Positions 19,374 through 28,732 of a stretch of DNA of 64,000 bases are shown here, piece after piece (position 1 is the stretch's first letter; every line of letters begins with the position of its first letter). The translations under genes were made by a program, and so were the position numbers. The notes under the pieces are model-generated. The model was not told where the DNA came from, did not search any database, and worked only from the letters and a program-made list of their open reading frames with translations. This stretch comes from Paraburkholderia bannensis (GTDB lineage Bacteria > Pseudomonadota > Gammaproteobacteria > Burkholderiales > Burkholderiaceae), in NCBI RefSeq assembly GCF_014200455.1, contig NZ_JACHBW010000007.1:124001-188000 (forward strand). The letters are read 5' to 3'.

Positions 19374-20189
19374 TCAGAAGCCGTGCTCAGGTCCAGGGAA
19401 CGAGCCGTCCTTGACCGCCTTCACATAGGCGCGCACGGCCGATTCGATATTCGGCTGGCCTTCCATGAAGTCCTTCACGAAGCGCGGACGCTTGCCGGGG
19501 AAAATGCCCAGCATGTCGTGCAGCACCAGCACCTGGCCCGAGCAGTCCACGCCCGCGCCAATGCCGATGGTCGGAATGCGCAACTGCTTCGTGACTTGTG
19601 CGCCGAGCGCCGAGGGCACCGCCTCGATCACCACCAGCTGCGCGCCCGCTGCTTCGAGCGCCAGCGCGTCGCGCACCAGCTGGGCCGCTCCCGCATCGGT
19701 CTTGCCCTGCACCTTGAAGCCGCCGAAGGCGTGTACCGACTGCGGCGTGAGGCCGATATGCGCGCACACCGGCACCGCGCGCTCGACCAGCATCTTCACC
19801 GTGGGGGCGAGCCATTCGCCACCCTCGATCTTGACCATCTGCGCACCCGCGCGCATGAGCTTCACCGAACTGGCAAAGGCTTCTTCGGGCGTGCCGAAGG
19901 TGCCGAACGGCAGATCGGCGACGATCAGCGCCTTCGTCTGCGCGCGCGCCACCGACGCCGTGTGATAGGCGATGTCGTCGAGCGTGACGGGCAGCGTGGT
20001 GGTGTGGCCCTGGAGCACGTTGCCGAGCGAATCGCCGATCAGCACGGTATCGACGCCCGCGCGATCGCACAGCGCGGAGAAGCTGGCGTCGTAGCACGTG
20101 AGCATGGCGATCTTTTCGCCGGCGTCGCGCATGGACTGGAGCTTGGGCACGGTGACCGCGCTGCGGCTCGTTTCCTGCAGATAACTCAT
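19374..20189 (-). CDS. panB: 3-methyl-2-oxobutanoate hydroxymethyltransferase
   Basis: First committed step of pantothenate synthesis: it transfers a hydroxymethyl group from methylene-tetrahydrofolate to ketoisovalerate. The 271 residues include the metal and substrate motifs [30 protein letters not shown] and the catalytic Glu region VIEAVP, all in standard positions for the TIM-barrel fold. It is the last gene of a minus-strand run (folK-dgk-panB) and ends 22 bases from the shared terminator with pabBC. PabBC and FolK nearby also serve folate metabolism, which supplies the PanB cofactor. Confidence 0.97.
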   Translation of the reverse strand: MSYLQETSRSAVTVPKLQSMRDAGEKIAMLTCYDASFSALCDRAGVDTVLIGDSLGNVLQGHTTTLPVTLDDIAYHTASVARAQTKALIVADLPFGTFGTPEEAFASSVKLMRAGAQMVKIEGGEWLAPTVKMLVERAVPVCAHIGLTPQSVHAFGGFKVQGKTDAGAAQLVRDALALEAAGAQLVVIEAVPSALGAQVTKQLRIPTIGIGAGVDCSGQVLVLHDMLGIFPGKRPRFVKDFMEGQPNIESAVRAYVKAVKDGSFPGPEHGF

Positions 20190-20262
20190 GGGGAAATCCT
20201 GGGGTGATCCGTTATGGAGGGGGAAACCGGCAGGGCGGTCGCTGGAACGAGCCTGGCGAGGC

Positions 20263-20943
20263 TCAGAGCGAGGTGCCCTTGACGAACGATTCCTTGCGCC
20301 CGCGCATTGTTTCGATACGTTCGGCGATCAGGGCAAGGTCCTCGTCGGAGTCGAGCGGATTCAGATTCTCGACGCCGACCGTCAGTACCGGCGCACGGTC
20401 GTAATGATAGAAAAATTCGTTGTAGCTGTCGCACAACCCACGCAGGAAGGTGTCGGAGATGTGCTGTTCCACCGGCACGGCGCGTTTCTGGATGCGCGCG
20501 AAGAGGGCTTCAGGGCTCGCCTGAAGGTAGACCACCAGATCCGGCGGCGGCGCCTGCACGGGCAAACGCGCGGCGAGCGCGCGATAGAGCGGCAGTTCCT
20601 CTTCGGGCAGCGTGAGACGCGCGAACACGTCGTTGCGCTCGGCGAGGAAGTTGGTCACGAGCGGCTCGCCCGCGCCGCGCCGTGCGCTCACTTCATGCGA
20701 CAGGCGCTCGCGCTGCAGCGCTACGGCAAGCTGCGCGGCCAGCGCGTGACGCGAGGCATCGCGGTAGAAGCGTTCGAGAAAGGGGTTGTCGGTGTGCGAT
20801 TCGATCAGCGTCTGCATCTGCCAGCGTTCGGCCAGACGCGTGGCCAGTGCGGTCTTGCCCGCGCCGATCGGCCCTTCGATCACGATGTAGTCGAGCGCGG
20901 GCCGGGTGGCGCGCGCGGTGACGATCGGCAAGGGCGTGTTCAC
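20263..20943 (-). CDS. Deoxynucleoside kinase family protein
   Basis: Predicted kinase of the deoxyadenosine/deoxyguanosine kinase family, for nucleoside salvage in the cytoplasm. The 226-residue protein begins with Walker A GPIGAGKT (about 24-31), then has the ERFYRD and [17 protein letters not shown] segments and the arginine-containing lid region (ARIQKR). The start ATG overlaps the folK stop by four bases (ATGA), so the two are probably translationally coupled. A dNK gene between folK and panB is a layout I associate with beta-proteobacteria. The exact nucleoside preference cannot be told from sequence. Confidence 0.87.
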   Translation of the reverse strand: MNTPLPIVTARATRPALDYIVIEGPIGAGKTALATRLAERWQMQTLIESHTDNPFLERFYRDASRHALAAQLAVALQRERLSHEVSARRGAGEPLVTNFLAERNDVFARLTLPEEELPLYRALAARLPVQAPPPDLVVYLQASPEALFARIQKRAVPVEQHISDTFLRGLCDSYNEFFYHYDRAPVLTVGVENLNPLDSDEDLALIAERIETMRGRKESFVKGTSL

Positions 20944-21497
20944 CGGCAGCCGCCTGGCTTTTTATCGTCGATGGCGCTCTCGCCATCGGGTTCTGGCGCG
21001 ACACCCAGGCACTGACACAGCGGCCGCAACTTTTCGATACGCTGATCGGCCACGCCGGGCAGGAACGTGCGTACCACGCCCTGGCCCGGAATGAGCAGGT
21101 CCGCATCGATTTCGGCGAGCGGCGCGAGCACGAACGCGCGGAGCGTCATGCGCGGATGCGGCACGATCAGCCCGGGCTCGTCGATCACGGTGTCGCCGAA
21201 CATCAGCACGTCGATGTCGAGCGTGCGCGGCGCGTTGCGAAAGGGGCGCTCGCGGCCGAAATGATGCTCGATGCGCTGGCACAGGGCCAGCAGATCGTGC
21301 GCCGTGAGGCACGTTTCGAGCTTCACGACGCAATTGAAATAGTCGTCGCCGCCCGCGTCGATCGGCGCGGTGCGGTACAGACTCGATTTGGCGACGATGG
21401 TGATGGCGCTTTGCTGCGCAAGACACACCACCGCGTCTTTGAGGGTCTGGCGCGCATCCCCCAGATTCGCGCCCATTCCCAGCCAGGCAACCGTCAT
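20940..21497 (-). CDS. folK: 2-amino-4-hydroxy-6-hydroxymethyldihydropteridine pyrophosphokinase
   Basis: Transfers pyrophosphate from ATP to 6-hydroxymethyl-dihydropterin, a step of folate synthesis. The 185-residue protein has the HPPK motifs GMGANLGD at the N-terminus, SSLYRTAPI, and the signature RPFRNAPRTLDIDVLMFGD followed by IVPHPRMTLRAFVLAPL. A C-terminal tail of about 25 residues (from about residue 160) is variable. It lies 72 bases downstream of pcnB on the same strand and overlaps dgk by four bases. Confidence 0.96.
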   Translation of the reverse strand: MTVAWLGMGANLGDARQTLKDAVVCLAQQSAITIVAKSSLYRTAPIDAGGDDYFNCVVKLETCLTAHDLLALCQRIEHHFGRERPFRNAPRTLDIDVLMFGDTVIDEPGLIVPHPRMTLRAFVLAPLAEIDADLLIPGQGVVRTFLPGVADQRIEKLRPLCQCLGVAPEPDGESAIDDKKPGGCR

Positions 21498-21569
21498 GGC
21501 TTCACTTCCTGCGGCTATCGTTGCAAAGGCGCATGGAGCGCGCCCACACTACGCTGCGCCTGCATGGCG

Positions 21570-23216
21570 TCAGTCCTCGTACGGGCCGTCGTCGCCCTGG
21601 TCGTGCGACGAATCCGCGCCGTCACTCTCGGTTCCGGCAGCAGTTTCGCCCGCTTTACGGTTTTTCGCTCCGCCACGACGGCGGCGCTTGCGCGGCGAAC
21701 GCTCGCGGGTGCCGCCCGCATTGAGCAGCGTTTCGCGTGCGGCCAGATCGCCGCTGATAAAGTCGGTCCACCACTGGCCGATTTCGGCGTCGAGCTCGCC
21801 CGACTCGCAGCGCAGCAGGAGAAAATCATACCCCGCTCTGAAGCGCGGGTGTTCCAGCAGCTTGATCGCGCTGCGGCCGCGCTTTTCGAGGCGCAGTTGC
21901 AGGCCCCAGATCTCGCGCATATCCGACGAGAAGCGGCGATGGATCGCCAGCTTCTCGGTCTGCATGTCGATCACGTCGTCCATCGCGCGATTGAGCGCGG
22001 GCACCGGGAATTCGCCTTCGGCCGTGTACTGCGTGAGGCGTTGCTGCACGTCGTGCCAAAGCAGCGTGGCGAACAGGAAGCCCGGCGACACCGGCTTGCC
22101 CTGACGCACGCGCGCATCGGTGTTCGACAGCGCGAGCGTGATGAAGCGCTCGCCTTGCGGCTGTTCGAGCACCACGTCGAGCAGCGGCAGCAGGCCGTGA
22201 TGCAGGCCTTCCTTGCGCAGCCAGCGCAGGCATTCGAGCGCGTGGCCCGAGAGCAGCAGCTTGAGCATCTCGTCGAACAGACGCGCCGCCGGCACGTTGT
22301 TGATGAGGTCGGCCATTTCCAGGATCGGGGCGCGCGTGTGTTCTTCGATCTCGAAGCCGAGCTTGGCCGCGAAACGCACCACACGCAGCATACGCACCGG
22401 ATCTTCGCGATAGCGCGTGGCAGGGTCGCCGATCATGCGCAGCAGGCGCGCGCGCATGTCGGCCATGCCGTTGTGGTAGTCCAGCACGGTTTGCGTGGCC
22501 GGATCGTAGTACATCGCGTTGATCGTGAAGTCGCGGCGCGTGGCGTCTTCGTGCTGCTCGCCCCAGACGTTGTCGCGCAGCACGCGCCCGCTTGCGTCCA
22601 CATGATGCGTCTTGCGGTCGAGTTCGTCGCGGCGCATACGTTTGACCGGCGCGGCGCTGGGCGCGGGTGCGGGCGCATCGACCAGCGCACGGAACGTCGA
22701 GACTTCGATGATTTCCTGGCCGAACTGCACGTGCACGATCTGGAAGCGCCGGCCGATGATGCGCGCGCGGCGGAACAGCTTCTGCACCTGATCGGGCGTG
22801 GCGTCGGTGGCGACGTCGAAGTCCTTGGGCGCGACGCCCAGCAGCAGGTCGCGCACCGCACCGCCGACGATGAACGCGCGGAAGCCGGCTTGTTGCAGCC
22901 CTTCGGTCACGCGCACCGCGTTGCGCGAAATCAGCGCCGGGTTGATGCCGTGCACATCGGCGGAGAGGATCACGGGCGTGGTCGGATCGGCGGCGCCCTT
23001 CTTGCCCGGCGCGCCGCGCGCGCTGGTTTCCTTCTTGACGGTGACGGTCTTGCGGCGCGCGCGGGTGGTGGTGCCAACGGCGGTGCCAACAGCGGTGCCA
23101 ACGGCCTGGTCGCCGTCATGCGCTGCTGCGTGGGCGTCGTCGCCGTGTTCGCCCGGCGTTTGAACGGCTTCGGCGTCGTCCTGGCCGAACAGCTTGCGGA
23201 TGAATTTCTTGATCAC
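21570..23216 (-). CDS. pcnB: Poly(A) polymerase I
   Basis: Adds 3' poly(A) tails that mark RNA for decay. The 548-residue protein has the class II nucleotidyltransferase motif GGAVRDLLLG with DFDVATDATP, then IGRRFQIVHV, RRDFTINAMYY and RYREDPVRMLR, all typical of PcnB, and an Arg/Lys-rich C-terminal tail (SPRKRRRRGGAKNRK) thought to bind RNA. The GTG at 23216 was chosen because its GTGA overlaps the stop of the preceding HAD gene. The frame is open further upstream but only as a shadow of that gene. The N-terminal linker carries a three-fold Ala-Val-Gly-Thr repeat (about 23068-23104). Confidence 0.94.
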   Translation of the reverse strand: MIKKFIRKLFGQDDAEAVQTPGEHGDDAHAAAHDGDQAVGTAVGTAVGTTTRARRKTVTVKKETSARGAPGKKGAADPTTPVILSADVHGINPALISRNAVRVTEGLQQAGFRAFIVGGAVRDLLLGVAPKDFDVATDATPDQVQKLFRRARIIGRRFQIVHVQFGQEIIEVSTFRALVDAPAPAPSAAPVKRMRRDELDRKTHHVDASGRVLRDNVWGEQHEDATRRDFTINAMYYDPATQTVLDYHNGMADMRARLLRMIGDPATRYREDPVRMLRVVRFAAKLGFEIEEHTRAPILEMADLINNVPAARLFDEMLKLLLSGHALECLRWLRKEGLHHGLLPLLDVVLEQPQGERFITLALSNTDARVRQGKPVSPGFLFATLLWHDVQQRLTQYTAEGEFPVPALNRAMDDVIDMQTEKLAIHRRFSSDMREIWGLQLRLEKRGRSAIKLLEHPRFRAGYDFLLLRCESGELDAEIGQWWTDFISGDLAARETLLNAGGTRERSPRKRRRRGGAKNRKAGETAAGTESDGADSSHDQGDDGPYED

Positions 23217-23899
23217 GAGGCTTGGAACAAATCGAGAATGCGCCAGCCTGCTTGTTGCGCGTGGGCGCGCAGGGTGTCGTCGGGGTTGGTCGCGATCGGG
23301 TCGGTGACTTTCTCGAGCAACGGAATGTCGTTGTGCGAGTCGCTGTAGAAGTAGCTGCGATCGAAGTCCGACCAGCTCTTGCCCATCGAGGCGAGCCAGG
23401 CTTCGACGCGCGTGATCTTGCCTTCGCGGAAGCTCGGCGTGCCGGTCGGGCGGCCTGTGAAAGCCGATTCCGGATGACCGTCCACGGTTTCGACCTCGCA
23501 CGCGATCAGCTTGTCCACGCCGAAGGCTTCGCCGATGGGCGCGGTGATGAATTCGTTGGTCGCCGTGACCATGCAGACGAGGTCGCCCGCGTCCTTGTGC
23601 TGGCGCACGAGTTCGATCGCCACCGGCAGCATGGCCGGCTTGATGACTTCGTGCATGTACTGATCGTGCCAGGCCTTGAGTTGCGCGCGCGAATGCTTCG
23701 CGAGCGGCGTGAGGGCGGCGACGAGGTACGCGTTGATGTCGAGCGTGCCGGCCTTGTACTGACCGTAGAAGAAGTCGTTCTGCTCGGTGAAGCGCTCGGC
23801 GTCCACGAGGCCGAGCTTCACCATGAAGCGGCCCCATTCGTGGTCGCTGTCGGTGGGGATCAGCGTGTGATCGAGATCGAAAAGTGCGAGATTAGCCAT
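23213..23899 (-). CDS. HAD-superfamily hydrolase, subfamily IB (phosphoserine phosphatase-like)
   Basis: Cytoplasmic phosphatase of the HAD IB group. The 228-residue protein starts with the nucleophile motif DLDHT (residues 8-12) and has motif II in VCMVTATNEF and motif IV in YFYSDSHNDIPLL. HAD-IB proteins next to pcnB are common in this family. The substrate is unknown and it is not clearly SerB. The stop codon overlaps the pcnB GTG by four bases, suggesting coupled translation. Confidence 0.88.
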   Translation of the reverse strand: MANLALFDLDHTLIPTDSDHEWGRFMVKLGLVDAERFTEQNDFFYGQYKAGTLDINAYLVAALTPLAKHSRAQLKAWHDQYMHEVIKPAMLPVAIELVRQHKDAGDLVCMVTATNEFITAPIGEAFGVDKLIACEVETVDGHPESAFTGRPTGTPSFREGKITRVEAWLASMGKSWSDFDRSYFYSDSHNDIPLLEKVTDPIATNPDDTLRAHAQQAGWRILDLFQAS

Positions 23900-23910
23900 G
23901 GGCGCTCATT

Positions 23911-25224
23911 TTACTTGAAGCGGGTGAAGCCGTTGCCGGTGCCGACGTGCGTCGGCGGGGCGGGCTGCGTGTCGGGTTCGGCGGGAGCGGGGGCGGGTGC
24001 TGCGTCCGGGGCGTTCGATGTGTCCGCTGCGTCCGGCTGCGCTTGCGCTGTTTCGGACGGGCTGGCCGCAGCGTGCGCCGCCTCAGGCTCATTCGCGTCG
24101 GCGGGTACAGCGGGCGGATCGAGATCGCCGTTCAGCTCGCCGGTCAATTCGTTGCTGACGTCGGCGTTGACCTCGCCTTGCAGGTCGGTGCCCAGTTCGC
24201 GATGGACCACGTCGCGGAATTTGACCCCCAGTTCGCCATCGACATTGTCGGTGGGCGGCTCGAAGGGCTTGTCGCCGATCGGCTCGCGGGTCTGCAGGGC
24301 CGGGGCCCTGGGCGCTTCGTAGGCCGGATCGACCGGGCTCGGGTCGCTCGCGTCCAGCAGCGGGAACAGTTCGAGTTCGACGCCTGCGGCGGCGGCGGGC
24401 TCCGGGTCGGCCTCGTTCTCTGCTTCGCGCGGGTCTGGCAGATCGGCGATCTCGACGATCTGCTCCTCCTCGGCAGGCATCGCGAACAGCGCGGCGTCGT
24501 CGCCCGCGAGCGCCTCGGGGCTCAGCGGTCCTTCGCCGTTGGCGAGCATCGTGCGCAGCAGCGGCAGCGTCACCGCGCGCTTTTGCTCCAGCGAAAAGCG
24601 GTCGAGCGCGTCGAGCAGGCGCATCAGACTGGGCATGTCGCGGCGAAAGTGCGTGAGCAGATAGGCGGGCACGTCGTCGGCTAGATTGATGCCGCGTTCG
24701 CGCGCCGCTTGCTTGAGCACGGCGGCCTTGCCTGCGTCCGAGAGCGGCGCGAGATGGAACACCAGACCCCAGCCCAGGCGCGTGCGCAGATCCTCGCGCA
24801 CCGCGAGACCCATCGGCGGCGCATTGCCGGTGGCGACCAGCGCCGTGGCCGGATGCGAGCGCACTTCGTTGAAGAGGTTGAAGAGGGCGATCTGCTGCGC
24901 GCCCGAGAGCGAATCGCAGTCGTCGACCGCGTAGATGGTCACGCGCGCATCGAAGGTGAAGGCAGCCAGAGCGCTTTGCGGCCCGAGATAGCGCACATGG
25001 CCCGGCGGCGCTTCATAAGCGAGCGAGCGCAGCAGATGCGAGCGGCCGTTGCCGGGCTCTCCCCAGACGTAGAACGTGCGGTCGGCCTTCGGATCGACGC
25101 CCGCAGCGAGCGCGGCATCGAGCCCGCGCAGGCGCGCCACCAGCTCCGCGTTGGCGCCGGTGTGAAAGTTGTCGAAGGTCGATGGCGGCGGGGTGCCGAG
25201 ATCGAGCGTTAGCTGTCGCTGCAC
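23911..25224 (-). CDS. hda: DnaA regulatory inactivator Hda with long acidic C-terminal tail
   Basis: Hda promotes hydrolysis of DnaA-bound ATP together with the DNA-loaded sliding clamp, preventing re-initiation. The N-terminus has a clamp-binding type motif (QRQLTLDLG, 2-10), then an AAA+ domain with GEPGNGRSHLL (the Arg in place of Lys is normal for Hda), the Walker B-like IYAVDDCDSL, and the lid ending near residue 230 (VTLPLLRTML). Family members are usually about 230-250 residues. This one has 437, the extra ~200 being Pro/Ala/Glu/Asp-rich and ending NGFTRFK. The tail stays in frame without interruption. The next gene on this strand, the HAD phosphatase, begins 11 bases after the hda stop. 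Confidence 0.9.
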   Translation of the reverse strand: MQRQLTLDLGTPPPSTFDNFHTGANAELVARLRGLDAALAAGVDPKADRTFYVWGEPGNGRSHLLRSLAYEAPPGHVRYLGPQSALAAFTFDARVTIYAVDDCDSLSGAQQIALFNLFNEVRSHPATALVATGNAPPMGLAVREDLRTRLGWGLVFHLAPLSDAGKAAVLKQAARERGINLADDVPAYLLTHFRRDMPSLMRLLDALDRFSLEQKRAVTLPLLRTMLANGEGPLSPEALAGDDAALFAMPAEEEQIVEIADLPDPREAENEADPEPAAAAGVELELFPLLDASDPSPVDPAYEAPRAPALQTREPIGDKPFEPPTDNVDGELGVKFRDVVHRELGTDLQGEVNADVSNELTGELNGDLDPPAVPADANEPEAAHAAASPSETAQAQPDAADTSNAPDAAPAPAPAEPDTQPAPPTHVGTGNGFTRFK

Positions 25225-25296
25225 GGTATGTCTGGCCGAAGTGTCGGGTCTCTCTGTGCTCTCTGTGCTGTCAGTGCGTGTGCGGTTCCTGCTCGT

Positions 25297-26376
25297 TCAA
25301 TTCCGATAGAGCGCGCTGGCGAGATAGCTGCGGCGCAATTCACGCAGGGCGATCGAGAGGATCGCACTGGCCGGCAGTGCGAGCAGCACGCCGAAGAACC
25401 CGAACAGTTGCCCGAAGGCGAGCAAGGCAAAAATCACCGCGAGCGGATGCAGGCCGATGCGCTCGCCCACGAGCCGTGGCGTGAGGAAAAAGCCTTCGAG
25501 CACCTGGCCCACGCCGTAGATCAGCGCCACCGCGCCGAAACCATACCAGTTGCCGAACTGCAAAAGCGCGGCAACCAGCGCGAGCACGAGGCCCGTTGCG
25601 TAGCCCAGATACGGAATCAGCACCGCGAGGCCCGTGAACACGCCTACCGGCAGCGCCACTTCGAAGCCCGCGATCGACAGCGCAATCGCGTAGAACGCCG
25701 CGAGGATCGCCATCACCAGCAACTGGCCGCGCAGATATTGCGCCAGCATGCGGTCCATTTCGCCCGCCAGTTCCATGGTGCGCGCAAACCAGCGGCGCGG
25801 CACGAAGGTCTGCACGCGCGCGAGCATCGCGTTCCAGTCGTACAGCAGATAGAACAGCACGAGCGGCACCAGCACGGCGTTCGAAACGACTTCGATCGCC
25901 ACGTTGCTGCTGGTGCGGATCGACGTCCACGCGTAGAGCGCAACGGTCTGCGCGCTGCCTTCGATGCGGCTCGTGATCAGGTCGCGCAGGCTCTGGAAGT
26001 CGAGCACATCGTCGCGTACGCCCAGAAACGCCAGCTTGGGCGTGAGCCAGTCGTGCAGATGCGTGATCATCGCGGGCACCTGCTGCTTGAGCTGCGGCCC
26101 TTCCTTCTGGATCACGGCGAGCAGCAGCACGACCAGCATGGTCACGACCAGCGCGAAGAGCAGCATCATGGTGAGTGCGGCGAGACCGCGCGGCACGCGC
26201 CTGCGCACCAGCCACGCCACGCCCGGCTGCAGCACGTAGGCGAGCAGCCCGCCGAGCAGAAAAGGCGTGAGCACGGGGCGCAGCAGCCACAGCACGATGC
26301 CGAAGGCGAGCGCAAGCGCGGCCCAGATGAAGGCCTGACGCTGGTACGGCGTGAAAATCGGTGTGTTCTGCGACAA
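25297..26376 (-). CDS. AI-2E family transporter / PerM-like permease
   Basis: Polytopic inner-membrane protein of the AI-2E transporter (UPF0118) family. The 359 residues show about seven to eight hydrophobic segments, beginning with FIWAALALAFGIVLWLL and LTPFLLGGLLAYVL, a central soluble stretch (about 100-150) and the conserved C-terminal region PYLGYATG ... GLHPLAVIFALLAFGQLFGFFGVLLALPASA. The transported substrate is not known for most members; autoinducer-2 export applies to only a few. It lies 72 bases upstream of hda on the same strand and is divergent from purM. Confidence 0.88.
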   Translation of the reverse strand: MSQNTPIFTPYQRQAFIWAALALAFGIVLWLLRPVLTPFLLGGLLAYVLQPGVAWLVRRRVPRGLAALTMMLLFALVVTMLVVLLLAVIQKEGPQLKQQVPAMITHLHDWLTPKLAFLGVRDDVLDFQSLRDLITSRIEGSAQTVALYAWTSIRTSSNVAIEVVSNAVLVPLVLFYLLYDWNAMLARVQTFVPRRWFARTMELAGEMDRMLAQYLRGQLLVMAILAAFYAIALSIAGFEVALPVGVFTGLAVLIPYLGYATGLVLALVAALLQFGNWYGFGAVALIYGVGQVLEGFFLTPRLVGERIGLHPLAVIFALLAFGQLFGFFGVLLALPASAILSIALRELRRSYLASALYRN

Positions 26377-26581
26377 AACGTTGTTTTCCGGTGGTAGGGC
26401 GGGCTGGCGTCGGTCCTGCGCGAGCCGTGCTCTGCGCGTCGTTCGCCTTGTCTCCTGCCCGTGCTGGCTCGCCGCGGCGCGCCCGTCGTTGCGAGCGCGC
26501 CGTGCGCATTCAAGGCGCCGTCGCGTTGCGTCATCCCAAAAAACTGACCCTGGGCGCGTCGGCGGGTCGCCGTCAATCGGT

Positions 26582-26587
26582 TAAAAT
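26582..26587 (+). promoter_or_regulatory. Candidate -10 box for purM
   Basis: TAAAAT lies 30 bases before the purM ATG in the divergent perM/purM gap. The -35 position is GC-rich and does not match the consensus. This box belongs to the recurring TA(A/G/T)AAT set seen before several genes here. No PurR-type palindrome was recognised. Confidence 0.4.
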
Positions 26588-26617
26588 CGCATTTTACCGA
26601 CCTTCTGGCGCTTCCCC

Positions 26618-27679
26618 ATGAATCAACCGAAATCCGGCCCCGCTAATCAGGAACAAGGCCTCTCCTACGCCGACGCTGGCGTCGACATGGTCGCGGGCGA
26701 CGCGCTCGTCGACCGCATCAAGCCGTTTGCGAAGAAGACCCTGCGCGAAGGCGTGATGGGCGGCATCGGCGGATTCGGCGCGCTGTTCGAAGTGCCGAAG
26801 CGATACAAGGAACCCGTGCTGGTGTCGGGCACGGACGGCGTGGGCACCAAGCTGCGCCTCGCGTTTCATCTGAACAAACACGACACGGTCGGCCAGGATC
26901 TCGTCGCGATGAGCGTCAACGACATCCTCGTGCAAGGTGCCGAGCCGCTGTTCTTCCTCGACTACTTCGCCTGCGGCAAGCTGGACGTCGATACGGCGGC
27001 CACTGTCGTGCAGGGCATCGCACACGGTTGCGAACTGTCGGGCTGCGCGCTGATCGGCGGCGAAACCGCTGAAATGCCGGGCATGTACCCGGACGGCGAA
27101 TACGACCTGGCGGGCTTCGCGGTCGGCGCGGTCGAAAAGAGCAAGATCATCGACGGCAGCACCATCGCCCCGGGCGACGTGGTGCTGGGTCTGGCGTCGA
27201 GCGGCATCCACTCGAACGGCTTCTCGCTGGTGCGCAAGATCATCGAGCGCGCGAACCCCGACCTGAACGCCGACTTCGACGGCCGCACGCTTGGCGACGC
27301 GCTGATGGCGCCCACCCGCATCTACGTCAAGCCGCTGCTCAAGCTGATGGAAACCATCACCGTAAAGGGCATGGCGCACATCACCGGCGGCGGTCTGGTC
27401 GAAAACATTCCGCGCGTGCTGCGCGAAGGTCTCACGGCTGAGCTGAACCATGCCGCATGGCCGCTGCCGCCGCTGTTCTCGTGGCTGCAGAAGGAAGGCG
27501 GCGTGGCGGATGCGGAAATGCATCGCGTGTTCAACTGCGGCATCGGCATGGCCGTGGTCGTGGCGGCCGATCAGGCTGAAGCCGCCGCCGCGCTGCTGGC
27601 CGCAGCGGGCGAGCAGGTCTGGAAGATCGGCTTCGTGCGCGAAAGCCGCGAAGGCGAAGCGCAGACCGTGGTGGTCTGA
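26618..27679 (+). CDS. purM: Phosphoribosylformylglycinamidine cyclo-ligase (AIR synthetase)
   Basis: Fifth step of purine synthesis: ATP-dependent ring closure of FGAM to AIR. The 353-residue protein has the expected motifs: [25 protein letters not shown] (ATP/Mg site), [39 protein letters not shown] and [14 protein letters not shown]. It is a single gene with its own promoter candidate, bounded downstream by a bidirectional terminator shared with kynA. Confidence 0.98.
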   Translation: MNQPKSGPANQEQGLSYADAGVDMVAGDALVDRIKPFAKKTLREGVMGGIGGFGALFEVPKRYKEPVLVSGTDGVGTKLRLAFHLNKHDTVGQDLVAMSVNDILVQGAEPLFFLDYFACGKLDVDTAATVVQGIAHGCELSGCALIGGETAEMPGMYPDGEYDLAGFAVGAVEKSKIIDGSTIAPGDVVLGLASSGIHSNGFSLVRKIIERANPDLNADFDGRTLGDALMAPTRIYVKPLLKLMETITVKGMAHITGGGLVENIPRVLREGLTAELNHAAWPLPPLFSWLQKEGGVADAEMHRVFNCGIGMAVVVAADQAEAAAALLAAAGEQVWKIGFVRESREGEAQTVVV

Positions 27680-27715
27680 GGCGACCCCGTTTAGCCTTCC
27701 GCGCCTTTGCAGAAG

Positions 27716-27741
27716 AAAAGCCCGCCAGATGGCGGGCTTTT
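27716..27741. terminator. Bidirectional terminator between purM and kynA
   Basis: AAAAGCCCGCC (27716-27726), loop AGAT, then GGCGGGCTTTT (27731-27741). The arms are perfect with A/T tracts on both sides, between convergent genes. Confidence 0.93.
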
Positions 27742-27765
27742 TGCATTCCTGGCATCTGAAACGCG

Positions 27766-28722
27766 TTACAGCACCGTGCGCACGTGCCACAACTCCGGAA
27801 ACAGCACCACATCGAGCATCTTGCGCAGATACGGCGCGCCGTTGGTGCCGCCCGTGCCCTGCTTGAAGCCGATGATGCGCTCCACCGTCGTCACATGGCG
27901 GAAGCGCCACTGGCGGAACGCGTCCTCCAGATCGACGAGCTCTTCGGCCATCTCGTACAGATCCCAGTGCTTCGAGGGATTGCGGTAAATCTCCAGCCAT
28001 GCCGCTTCGACCGTCGTATCGTGTTCGGTCGCCTGGCTCCAGTCGCGGTTCAGGCGCTGCGGTGCGATCGCGAAACCGCGCCGCGCGAGCAGGCGGATCA
28101 CTTCGTCGTAGAACGACGGCGCGTCGAGCGTCGCCTTCACCTGGGCGTGAATCTCCGGGCGATGCTCGTGCGGTTTGAGCATCTGCGCGTTCTTGTTGCC
28201 GAGCAGAAACTCGATCATGCGGTACTGATACGACTGAAAGCCGGATGACGCGCCCAGATACGGCCGCATCGCCGTGTACTCAGACGGCGTGAGCGTCGAC
28301 AGCACGCTCCAGGCCTGCACCAGTTGCTCCAGGATGCGCGAGACGCGCGCCAGTTGCTTGAAGGCGGGCGGCAGCGCATCGCGATGCACGTTGGCGAGCG
28401 CCGCGCGCAACTCATACAGCGCGAGCTTCATCCACAGCTCGCTGGTCTGATGCTGGACGATGAACAGCATCTCGTTGTGATCGGGCGAAAGCGGATGCTG
28501 CGCGTTGAGCACCTTGTCCAGCCCGAGGTAGTCGCCGTAGCTCATCGACTCCGAGAAGTCGAGCTGGGCGTCGTGCCAGCCGTCGCCTTTTTCCTGCACG
28601 CTGGACGGCGCGGACGGCGCACCGTGGGCCGCGCCATGCCCGAACGGACAACCGCCGCGCGGCGCGTCGTTCGATGCACTCGTCTGCTCGGGCGCGCCGG
28701 GAATCTGCATATGGTCGGTCAT
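27766..28722 (-). CDS. kynA: Tryptophan 2,3-dioxygenase
   Basis: Haem enzyme that opens the indole ring of tryptophan to N-formylkynurenine, step one of the kynurenine pathway. The 318-residue protein shows the family motifs [30 protein letters not shown] (distal His), [19 protein letters not shown] and [24 protein letters not shown] (proximal His region). The first ~45 residues form a Cys/Gly/Pro-rich extension. It is the last gene of the kynB-kynU-kynA operon, 10 bases after kynU, and is presumably controlled by the divergent KynR. Confidence 0.97.
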   Translation of the reverse strand: MTDHMQIPGAPEQTSASNDAPRGGCPFGHGAAHGAPSAPSSVQEKGDGWHDAQLDFSESMSYGDYLGLDKVLNAQHPLSPDHNEMLFIVQHQTSELWMKLALYELRAALANVHRDALPPAFKQLARVSRILEQLVQAWSVLSTLTPSEYTAMRPYLGASSGFQSYQYRMIEFLLGNKNAQMLKPHEHRPEIHAQVKATLDAPSFYDEVIRLLARRGFAIAPQRLNRDWSQATEHDTTVEAAWLEIYRNPSKHWDLYEMAEELVDLEDAFRQWRFRHVTTVERIIGFKQGTGGTNGAPYLRKMLDVVLFPELWHVRTVL

Positions 28723-28732
28723 CGCGCGCTCC

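Noticed and set aside
21156..23348. A 730-codon plus-strand frame opposite folK and pcnB
   Set aside because: It is a shadow of pcnB and folK, both of which have intact catalytic motifs and a four-base overlap organisation.
23217..23837. An N-terminal extension of pcnB across the HAD gene
   Set aside because: The frame is open, but this part lies over the HAD phosphatase in a different frame. The GTG overlapping the HAD stop gives a normal PcnB start.
23911..24535. The extra Hda tail as a separate gene or frameshift
   Set aside because: The frame is continuous from the AAA+ core with no internal start and ribosome site, so it is treated as part of Hda, although sequencing error cannot be excluded.
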